NCBI RefSeq assembly: GCF_025264665.1
Contig: NZ_CP073697.1
Location: 3,100,001-3,164,000, forward strand
Length of the DNA: 64,000 nt
DNA from: Edaphobacter flagellatus
GTDB taxonomy: Bacteria; Acidobacteriota; Terriglobia; Terriglobales; Acidobacteriaceae
Reading direction: 5' to 3'
This document shows positions 55,264 through 62,999 of this stretch, in pieces. Each line of letters opens with the position of its first letter. Within the stretch, counting starts at the first letter, position 1. The position numbers were made by a program, and so were the translations under genes. Under the pieces are notes generated by a model. It was given only the letters and a program-made list of their open reading frames with translations, had not been told where the DNA came from and ran no database searches.

Positions 55264-55281
55264 TAGGAATAAAGTTTCCTA
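55264..55281. promoter_or_regulatory. Candidate rhamnose operator, copy 1
   Basis: TAGGAA (55264-55269), six bases, TTCCTA (55276-55281): a perfect inverted repeat, followed by TTGAAAT. It lies between rhaI (-) and the TPR gene (+). Confidence 0.55.
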
Positions 55282-55406
55282 TTGAAATGACCCTGATAAT
55301 ATCACGCTGCGGGAGTTCGTCCGAGAGAGCGTCGCTATGTGTTTCTCGACTGACGTGAGAGATGCTAATGCGTCTATCCAAATCTCCAGAGTACAATTCG
55401 GAAATT

Positions 55407-57020
55407 ATGGCACGCTTTCTCGCCTTCCAGAAGATCACGCGAAATTTTTGTAGGGGGAGAGCCAGTCTATTGCTGATATCTACTTTTCTCCCCGGAATCA
55501 GTGAGTGGGGCATTGCGCAACAGACAAAACCGGCTGCAATTTATGGTGTCGTAAATGATGCGAGTGGCAACCTGATTCCAGATGCTGTTGTACGGTTGCG
55601 GCAAGCTGAAACTATCATTGCTACGACACGAACAGACTTGCACGGTAGTTTTGCATTCGCGACAGTGGGATCTGGAAATTATCGAGTGGATGCAGAAAAG
55701 GAGAATAAGCACGCGTCTGCGATGTTATCGACTCGCGCAACGACGACCTCCGTCGTTCTGACGATCGTTACAAGTGCCACTGGCGCTGAGAACATAGATT
55801 TTGCCGATAAGCCCAACTTTACAGTCGCAGGCATTACTGATTGGACTGCTGTTGGAGGACACGGATCGGATGCAGTTCTTAGGACAAGTGAAACGCTTGC
55901 GCGTGCGACGGAAACGCTAAAGCAAAATAAAGTTGTTGTACTTACTCAATCGGATGAAAAGGAGAGGGCATTACGTGATGCTGTGGTAGCCTCACCGCTA
56001 AGCTTCACTGCGAATCACGAACTTGGAAGATTTTATTTGCAAAAAACTTCCTATCGTGAGGCGAAGCCTTTACTGGAGGCCGCGTATCACATTGATCCGG
56101 CAGATCGCAGTAATGAATATGATCTTGCGCTTGCTTATAAAGAAACGGGCGACCTGAAGAATGCACATGCGCATGTGAATTACCTACTTGCCAGTGGAGA
56201 CACCGCTGATTTTCATCGCCTTGCAGGTGATGTGGATGAGGCGCAAGGGGATGCGCTCTCAGCAGAGCGAGAATATGAAGCAGCTGTGCGCTTGGACCCA
56301 GGTGAGCTCAATGAATTTACCTGGGGCACTGAACTTTTACTGCATCGTGCTATATGGCCGGCGATCGAAGTTTTCAGAAAAGGAGCTATTGCCTATCCAA
56401 AATCAGCAAGAATGAGATCTGCTTGGGGGGCCGCACTTTTTGCCAGTGCGCAGTATGAAGAAGCAGCCCAGCATTTGTGTGAAGCTTCCGACTTGAATCC
56501 TAAAGACAGTGAACCATATATTTTCCTTGGTGAGATCGAGATGACGGCCCCTTTGCCGCTGGCCTGCGCCGAGTCTAAATTGGCACGATTCATTCAGGTG
56601 CAACCAGAAGATAGCCGTGCTTATTATTACTATGCGGAGGCGATCCTGAAACGCCAAGATGTTTCTGCGAATCTCTTAGATGTAGAGAGAGCACGGTTGT
56701 TGTTGATTCGGTCTATTGAGATCAATCCGAAATATGGAGAAGCCTATCTGCAACTCGGGATTTTGAATGCGAATAAGAAAAATTTTACCGAGGCGATCCA
56801 TTATTTCACCAAGGCGATCGAGGTTGAGCCGCAGCTAGCAGATGCGTATTATCGTCTTGGAGTCGCATACCAAAGAATCGGTGCAGAAGAGAAGGCAAAA
56901 CGGGAGTTTGATCAGCACCGTGAAGTTGAAAGGGCTCAGGCTGAAACCGTTGATCAGCAGCGACACAAAGTGAAACAATTTCTTGTTGTGTTGCAGGGAC
57001 AGCCATCCAATTTAAATTGA
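55407..57020 (+). CDS. Secreted TPR protein with carboxypeptidase-regulatory-like domain
   Basis: About 537 residues from ATG 55407 (CGGAAA upstream); an ATG at 55362 adds 15 residues. Signal peptide (about 1-38, ending GISEWGIAQQ), then a regulatory-like domain (42-110: IYGVVNDASGNLIPDAVVRLR, DLHGSFAFATVGSGNYRVDAEKE), then TPR repeats from about 190 onward (SFTANHELGRFYLQKTSYREAKPLLEAAYHI, FHRLAGDVDEAQGD, GEAYLQLGILNANKKNFTEAIHYFTKAIEVEP, ADAYYRLGVAYQRIGAEEKAKREF). It is a probable periplasmic or outer-membrane scaffold. It heads the CRTAC1/receptor cluster that follows; the TACAAT at 55392 is a possible -10 box. Confidence 0.85.
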   Translation: MARFLAFQKITRNFCRGRASLLLISTFLPGISEWGIAQQTKPAAIYGVVNDASGNLIPDAVVRLRQAETIIATTRTDLHGSFAFATVGSGNYRVDAEKENKHASAMLSTRATTTSVVLTIVTSATGAENIDFADKPNFTVAGITDWTAVGGHGSDAVLRTSETLARATETLKQNKVVVLTQSDEKERALRDAVVASPLSFTANHELGRFYLQKTSYREAKPLLEAAYHIDPADRSNEYDLALAYKETGDLKNAHAHVNYLLASGDTADFHRLAGDVDEAQGDALSAEREYEAAVRLDPGELNEFTWGTELLLHRAIWPAIEVFRKGAIAYPKSARMRSAWGAALFASAQYEEAAQHLCEASDLNPKDSEPYIFLGEIEMTAPLPLACAESKLARFIQVQPEDSRAYYYYAEAILKRQDVSANLLDVERARLLLIRSIEINPKYGEAYLQLGILNANKKNFTEAIHYFTKAIEVEPQLADAYYRLGVAYQRIGAEEKAKREFDQHREVERAQAETVDQQRHKVKQFLVVLQGQPSNLN

Positions 57021-57037
57021 TGCAGGACGTAGTCTGT

Positions 57038-58816
57038 TCAAGACTTTTTCGGTTTGTAGGTCGAGATAATGCCCTCACCTTCTCGAATAGTGAGTATCTG
57101 ATTCGGTGAGATATTCGTAAATTTCTCGACTTTTTGCGTTGTTGGCCATTTCACTTCGACAGTGTCAATCGTCTCTGACTTGCCCAGGCCAAAGTGCAGG
57201 CGCAGATCGCTCTGTGACATCACGCTGGTGCCACTGTGGACTTCGTCCATCTGTACGTGTTTTCCAGTTGTGACATGGACTCGCGCCCCAATAGCGGTAC
57301 GGTTACATTTGGTCCCTATAAGCTTCAGCTTTATCCAATTTTGCTGATTGCCTCCGTCGTTGCGGAGCAACGACGGCACATCATTCATGTTGAAAATAAG
57401 GGCATCGATGTCGCCATCATTGTCATAGTCTCCGAACGCCGCACCGCGACTCGAAAAATGTTCGGCAACACCTGGTCCTAGCTCTGTGGAGACATCCTTA
57501 AAGCGACCATTCCCCATATTCTTATAGACGAGCCGAGGATTTTTGAAGGTTTGGCCGAAGTGATATCTGTCGATTTCCGGATAGACATGACCATTAGCCT
57601 GAAAGATGTCTGTCCATCCGTCATTATCGTAATCGGCAAAACCGCAGCCCCAGGCGACGTATCCGTTATTGACCGCGGTACCAGCTTCAGCAGTTACATC
57701 AGTGAACGTACCATCTCCGTTATTGTGGTAGAGGTTGCAGGTGTCGTCGGCGAAGTTGGTTTTGAAGATATCGAACCAGCCATCGCAATCGTAATCTGCA
57801 ACGGCGACGCCCATGCCAGCCTGCTCGTGTCCATCTTCGTTGTAGGCGCAGCCAGCCGTAACAGCAATATCGGTAAAGGTGCCATCATGGTTGTTCTTCA
57901 ATAAAACACTTGGTTGTGAGTCTACAGCGACATAGATGTCAGGCCATCCATCATTATCGAAGTCGTAGGAGACGGCAGTGATGGAGTAACGTGGCCCGAC
58001 TTTGAGGATGCCGGATTTCTCGGATACGTCCACAAACGTACCATCGCCGCGATTGTGATACAGAATGTTCGTGTCGGCAGGCAGGCCACGCGGGCCGCAC
58101 ATGACTGGCACGCCTTTCCATTGGCAGAATTTAGTGGTGGTATCCGATGGAGTATCCTTGGTATCGAGCTTGAGGTAGTTGCAAACAAACAGGTCAAGAT
58201 AGCCATCGCGGTCATAGTCCAGAAATGTACAACCGGCGCCCAAGCGTACTTGTTTTTGATTGAGCCCAGACTTTTGAGTGACGTCACTAAAAGTGCCGTC
58301 GCCATTATTGTGGAAGAGAATATTTTGGCCCCAGAAGCAGCAGAAGAGATCGTCCCAGCCGTCATTATCGTAGTCTCCGATACAAACGCCTGTTTGCCAC
58401 CCTGTGCGTGCTAGTCCAGACTTCTCCGTGACATCAGTAAAAGTGCCGTCGCGGTTGTTCTTATAAAGATGCGTCGTAGGAGCTTGCCCCGCAGGCCACT
58501 GTGTATCGAACCGAGTGCCGTTTGTGAGATATATATCCAGCCAGCCGTCATTGTCGTAGTCAAAGAAGGCAATACCGCATCCTTTTGCTTCGATAATGGA
58601 GCGCTTGTGATCAACGCCTCCCCATACATTTGGAATTGTGAGTCCCGCCTGCTTTGCCACATTTGTAAACTGTACGGGTGATGTGGGAGTTGCGACTGCA
58701 GCATGAACAAGATCGGGATTATGCCACCTCCAGAGCGGAGTGGTAAGAACATCAAGAAGGGTTCCGCCAAATAAAAAGAGCGATGACCCGAGAAAGCGTC
58801 GGCGTGGGATGTTCAC
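57038..58816 (-). CDS. CRTAC1 family protein (FG-GAP/VCBS repeats, ASPIC/UnbV)
   Basis: 592 residues. A Tat-like signal (IPRRRFLGSSLFLFGGTLLDVL) leads to repeated calcium-binding FG-GAP/VCBS blades: GIAFFDYDNDGWLDIYLTNGTRF, GVCIGDYDNDGWDDLFCCFWGQN, GCTFLDYDRDGYLDLFVCN and others, forming a beta-propeller with DxDxDG loops. The C-terminal ASPIC/UnbV domain has RTAIGARVHVTTGKHVQMDEVHSGTSVMSQSDLRLHFGLG. Function in bacteria is unknown; such proteins are often next to receptors in Acidobacteria. It ends 18 bases after the TPR gene's stop on the opposite strand. Confidence 0.9.
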   Translation of the reverse strand: MNIPRRRFLGSSLFLFGGTLLDVLTTPLWRWHNPDLVHAAVATPTSPVQFTNVAKQAGLTIPNVWGGVDHKRSIIEAKGCGIAFFDYDNDGWLDIYLTNGTRFDTQWPAGQAPTTHLYKNNRDGTFTDVTEKSGLARTGWQTGVCIGDYDNDGWDDLFCCFWGQNILFHNNGDGTFSDVTQKSGLNQKQVRLGAGCTFLDYDRDGYLDLFVCNYLKLDTKDTPSDTTTKFCQWKGVPVMCGPRGLPADTNILYHNRGDGTFVDVSEKSGILKVGPRYSITAVSYDFDNDGWPDIYVAVDSQPSVLLKNNHDGTFTDIAVTAGCAYNEDGHEQAGMGVAVADYDCDGWFDIFKTNFADDTCNLYHNNGDGTFTDVTAEAGTAVNNGYVAWGCGFADYDNDGWTDIFQANGHVYPEIDRYHFGQTFKNPRLVYKNMGNGRFKDVSTELGPGVAEHFSSRGAAFGDYDNDGDIDALIFNMNDVPSLLRNDGGNQQNWIKLKLIGTKCNRTAIGARVHVTTGKHVQMDEVHSGTSVMSQSDLRLHFGLGKSETIDTVEVKWPTTQKVEKFTNISPNQILTIREGEGIISTYKPKKS

Positions 58817-58842
58817 GGTCAGAGTCTACACGAAGCATTTTG

Positions 58843-61800
58843 CTATGGAAGTGATGATTTCAGCATCTCTATCGCCTGCTGTGCCGTACGGTTTTCCGGT
58901 TGTAATGCCAGCAATTGCTGTAGGGTTTGAATGGCCTGCTGTTTGTCATGACGGATTGCATAGACTCGTGCAAGGTTGAGATAGGACTGATCGAATGAAG
59001 GCACTAGACGAATGCAGGTCTTGAATTGTTCTTCTGCGCGGTTATAGTCTCCGTTCCGGACATAGAGCACCCCGAGATTGTTCAAGGCCTCAGGGTAGGC
59101 AGGGCGCAGTGCGATAGCTTTTTGCAGATAATCGGCTGCTTGTTGTGATCGTCCTTGCTGCGCGTACAGCATGCCGAAGTTGTAGTGGAGCTCCGGATCT
59201 TCGGGTTGAAGCTCAAGTGCCCGATTGAATAGGTCTTGCGCTTTATCGAATGCTCCCTGGCGACGATAGAGATTGCCGAGGTTGACTAGAGCGACAACGT
59301 AGTCGGGGCGAAGATTTAATGATTGTTCGAAATTCCGAACGGCTTCCTTTGGTAAGCCTTGCTGCGCGGCGGTCATGCCGAGGTTGTTCCATGCCTCTGG
59401 GTAGTTCGGTCGCATTTTTACCGTCTGTTCGAGGTATTTGCGCGCTTGCAAAAGGTCATTGCGATGCAGGTTCAGCGTGCCAAGATTATAGTAAGCCTCT
59501 GGATCGTTGGGTTTTTGCTCGATGACCTGCAGGAATGATTCTGCAGCCGCATTAAGATAGCCGTGCTGGAACATGGCCACGCCATAGGTGAAGTCATTGC
59601 GTTGGAAGGCATCCTGATAGACCTTTCCGGGAAAGGGGAGAGCCTGCAAAAGACGCTGCGCTGCCGAAGTTGGCACCGACCGTATGTCTTTAAGGATTTG
59701 CTGACTATCTATGAGTCCCTGATAGACCTTGACGATCATCCCATCTGTATTGATGAGGAACGAGCTGGGAAGCACAAGATCCCGACGGCGATCATATAAG
59801 TAGCGGAAGGTGATGTTGTAGATTCCTGTAGTCTCGGAGTTTGCGAAAAGGATTGCAACATTAGGACCGAGATGCTTGGCCAGAGATTTTCCTGCCGACG
59901 CATCTGCATCCCCATCTGTGTTGATAGCAAGAATATTTACACTGGCGGTATTGAATGCCTCACCATGTTGATGCAGGTGTTCCAACAAATCAGTGCATTG
60001 TGGTGACTGAGCTGTCCAGAAAGTGAGCAGTACATATTTACCGCGGAGGGAACTTAGGCTATGTGTGCCGCCGGAAATATCAGGTAAGGAAAATTCAGGT
60101 GCCTTCAGCGGCTCGATAAGCCATGTGCTGAAGGATTCAGGAATTTGATCAACTGGGGGCACCAGAGATGGGGAAGAAAAGATGGCGGGTGAAACGGCAA
60201 AAGGCTTTGCCACGAAATCCGTTCTGCCTTCTTCTATCTCAATGCGATGATCGTTGGGGATGTCCTCGAAGGACTGATTGAATCCGCTGGGCCAGTGAAT
60301 GATTGCGCGCATTTTTTCGGAATGGACACCCGTTCCAAAAAAGATCTCTTTGGAGTGTTGTGCGAGGAACCCGGAACCAGCTTGAACTGATTTTGTTTGC
60401 CGCAGCGTTCCCACTTCCAGATGAATTATGGCTCCGATGGCGTCACGGTTGCTCTTCGTTCCAGATAAGCGGAAAGAGATTGAATTGCCAATATTTTGCA
60501 AGGCATTGTGCACGATGCGAAGTTGGGGGGCATTACGATTCTTCAGAATGATTTCCAGACGGCCATCGTGATCGATATCAGCGAGAGCAAACGAGCGGCA
60601 GTCCTCTGTGAAGTCGAGCCCAATTGCTCCTGAAATCTCTGTAAATGTTCCATCGCGGTTGTTTGCGAACATCACATTGCGCTCATACCCGCTCCACGAG
60701 TTATCGGAACGAATGAGCTCATTGAGCGCATTCCATCCTCGCTCATAGACTTGAGATGGAGTCGAATCCTCGGGCGACTTGCCAACGACCTGACGCCAGA
60801 AAAAACTAGCAAGATCATTGTTTTCCGGCCCGGAAATATAACCGTTCGTGATGTAGAGGTCCGAGTAGCCGTCATGATCGAAATCCAAAAAATCCGAGCT
60901 CCACGACCATCTCCCCATCTCGACGCCAGTTTTGTCGCTCACATTTTGAAAGGTGCTGTCGCCATTGTTGCGATAGAGGGAATTGCCATGAGCGTGGCGG
61001 CGATAAAGTGCACGAATATTCTCAGGAGCCTTTTTGTGAAAGATCGCTTGCTGAGTAATTCTTTGCCCTGCGGCTGACCACATATTGGCGGCATACACAT
61101 CTGGATGTCCGTCGTTGTCAATATCAGACCACGAAGCACTCATGCCTGCCCCTACATCTTCTACGCGAGCGCTTGTTGAGACATCGGTGAACGTGCCGTC
61201 GCCATTATTGCGATAAAGATTACTGCGGCCGAAATCATTTGCAACATAAATATCGGGAAACCCACTCGATCGGGAATCTTGCCAGGCGCAAGCGAAGCTA
61301 TAGCGGTTATTGTTTTTGTTTAGCCCAGCGGCTTCTGTGTGATCTGTGAATGTGCCGTCGCCTTCATTATGCAGCAAGAAGTTGGGCGGTCCGTTACGGG
61401 CATCGAAGTAGGGCACAGGGTAGTGATACTGATCGAGACCAAGGTAGTAGCTGTAAAGGCAGAAATAGATATCGAGTCGTCCATCCTGATCGTAGTCAGC
61501 TAGAGCTGCATGAGTGAACGTTCCCTGCGGAGCCTGTGCGAATTTAAAGGCATCCTGTTTGATTGTGAATAAGCCATTGCCTTGATTGAGGAATAGCAAA
61601 GGGCCGCTGCCGCAAACGACGAGCAAATCCTGCAGCCCGCTATTGCGAAAATCGGCAAATAGCGCACATGCCGTATTGTCGAGTACACCTACACCTGCCC
61701 GTTCGGTAACGTCTTCAAATGTTCCATCACCGCGGTTGCGATAGAGCCGATTGGGTAATCCTGCCGGTTGGCAGATATAGAGATCATCAAAACCATCGTT

Positions 61801-62703
61801 ATCATAATCGCCAGCTGCGATACCATTGTTGCCGTAGACATCGATCCCACAGGATGCATCTAGAACAGTGCGCCAGTAATCGGTACCACGTAGCATCTGA
61901 GAGTGATATGAATCAATCGATCCGAACACATGGTGCGTAACATCGATGAAAGCCGATGCGGAAGCGATGCTTCGCGATTCTTCGTCACCCTCCCATCGGA
62001 GTATCTTCCACGCGTTGGAAGAATCGTGGCTCCATCTCGTATTCCATTGTCCTATGCGCTCTTCGCGACGCGCACCGACGGTTTCGAATACGAAATCGTA
62101 GCGAATATCAATAGATAGTACTAGTGGGGTCGTAGAGATTTCTTCAAGTCCAATAACATCGAACTGCGCCGTCACGATACGGCTTGCTGGTTGAAGGTAG
62201 TCACGAAGATGCTTTAGAAAATTATCGCTCCCTGTAACAATTTCCCGAGAGAACCTTATTCTTAATGTCTCGACTCCATGTCCACTGCGTAGTGTTGTCT
62301 GTTGTGCTGGCTTTAAAGATGTGGCCTCAATTGTGGTATCGAGTAACGGGCCAATAATTTTGAAGTCACCAGTAGAAACCAGCGCGGTGCTCCATTGCTT
62401 CAGTTCAAACTCGATTTCGGCGGCATATTTTTCGGAGACAAATTCATCAGTCCCCGGTGCCATATAGCGAAGCACATCTTCCAGTGGAGATTTTGCCGGG
62501 TAATTGGGTTTGAGATGAAACTCCGGAAGAGGCAGGGCAAGATGGCTGGCCTGAGAAAAAGAGCTGCGGAAAAATGGCCAGCCCATGAAAGGCGCACTGT
62601 GCAGAAGAGTTGGAACCATACCCATCTTTTGCAGAAATGCGCGGCGGGAGAGAGACGGTCTAGGCACGTGGCAATACAACATCCTTGAAGTAGTTACAGC
62701 CAA
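58843..62703 (-). CDS. Giant fusion: Tat signal, FG-GAP/VCBS, ASPIC/UnbV, redoxin-like, TPR
   Basis: 1286 residues (Met8 at 62682 is another possible start). Tat-like SRRAFLQKMG near residue 19. A novel N-terminal region to about 290, then FG-GAP blades (IAAGDYDNDGFDDLYICQP, CALFADFRNSGLQDLLVVCGSG, SDIDNDGHPDVYAANMWSA), an ASPIC/UnbV domain (AIGAIIHLEVGTLRQTKSVQAGSGFLAQHSKEIFFG), a peroxiredoxin/TlpA-like domain (about 865-1020: FSLPDISGGTHSLSSLRGKYVLLTFWTAQSPQC) and a C-terminal TPR array (from about 1055). The thioredoxin motif is SPQC (900-903), so only one Cys is left. It may form a periplasmic assembly or sensor. It lies 26 bp upstream of the smaller CRTAC1 gene, which suggests one operon. 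Confidence 0.88.
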   Translation of the reverse strand: MAVTTSRMLYCHVPRPSLSRRAFLQKMGMVPTLLHSAPFMGWPFFRSSFSQASHLALPLPEFHLKPNYPAKSPLEDVLRYMAPGTDEFVSEKYAAEIEFELKQWSTALVSTGDFKIIGPLLDTTIEATSLKPAQQTTLRSGHGVETLRIRFSREIVTGSDNFLKHLRDYLQPASRIVTAQFDVIGLEEISTTPLVLSIDIRYDFVFETVGARREERIGQWNTRWSHDSSNAWKILRWEGDEESRSIASASAFIDVTHHVFGSIDSYHSQMLRGTDYWRTVLDASCGIDVYGNNGIAAGDYDNDGFDDLYICQPAGLPNRLYRNRGDGTFEDVTERAGVGVLDNTACALFADFRNSGLQDLLVVCGSGPLLFLNQGNGLFTIKQDAFKFAQAPQGTFTHAALADYDQDGRLDIYFCLYSYYLGLDQYHYPVPYFDARNGPPNFLLHNEGDGTFTDHTEAAGLNKNNNRYSFACAWQDSRSSGFPDIYVANDFGRSNLYRNNGDGTFTDVSTSARVEDVGAGMSASWSDIDNDGHPDVYAANMWSAAGQRITQQAIFHKKAPENIRALYRRHAHGNSLYRNNGDSTFQNVSDKTGVEMGRWSWSSDFLDFDHDGYSDLYITNGYISGPENNDLASFFWRQVVGKSPEDSTPSQVYERGWNALNELIRSDNSWSGYERNVMFANNRDGTFTEISGAIGLDFTEDCRSFALADIDHDGRLEIILKNRNAPQLRIVHNALQNIGNSISFRLSGTKSNRDAIGAIIHLEVGTLRQTKSVQAGSGFLAQHSKEIFFGTGVHSEKMRAIIHWPSGFNQSFEDIPNDHRIEIEEGRTDFVAKPFAVSPAIFSSPSLVPPVDQIPESFSTWLIEPLKAPEFSLPDISGGTHSLSSLRGKYVLLTFWTAQSPQCTDLLEHLHQHGEAFNTASVNILAINTDGDADASAGKSLAKHLGPNVAILFANSETTGIYNITFRYLYDRRRDLVLPSSFLINTDGMIVKVYQGLIDSQQILKDIRSVPTSAAQRLLQALPFPGKVYQDAFQRNDFTYGVAMFQHGYLNAAAESFLQVIEQKPNDPEAYYNLGTLNLHRNDLLQARKYLEQTVKMRPNYPEAWNNLGMTAAQQGLPKEAVRNFEQSLNLRPDYVVALVNLGNLYRRQGAFDKAQDLFNRALELQPEDPELHYNFGMLYAQQGRSQQAADYLQKAIALRPAYPEALNNLGVLYVRNGDYNRAEEQFKTCIRLVPSFDQSYLNLARVYAIRHDKQQAIQTLQQLLALQPENRTAQQAIEMLKSSLP

Positions 62704-62999
62704 TGAAATCGGGTTCGTAAGCCAACAAAATGCATCCTAGCATCAATGCGGAGCCGGCCCAATGAAGGGCCCTTAGCCCTCACCGAATTTGACAATAAGA
62801 TTCGGCTCTAGATCGCTAATTGAGGGAGAAATAACGGGGGTTGAACATTTTGTTTGACAAAGAGGAGCGGGAAGACTAAATTTCGTGCGAAATAAAAGTA
62901 ACCGGTTACATCGATGTGAGTGCTGTCGACTTTATTGGCACCAATGATATGTAGCGGAAATGTAATACCTGACTTGTATCAATTGCGGAGGTTCACGGG
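62704..62999. other. Divergent region before the third receptor
   Basis: 296 bp. It contains the GTAACCGGTTAC palindrome listed separately and a Shine-Dalgarno (GGAGG at 62987-62991) eight bases before the receptor ATG. Otherwise A/T-rich and featureless. Confidence 0.5.
62898..62909. promoter_or_regulatory. Perfect 12-bp palindrome resembling a LacI-family operator
   Basis: GTAACCGGTTAC, extended by A/T on either side. The core CG centre and arms are typical of LacI/GalR-type sites. It lies 91 bp before the receptor ATG at 63000. No LacI gene is in the window. Confidence 0.55.
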
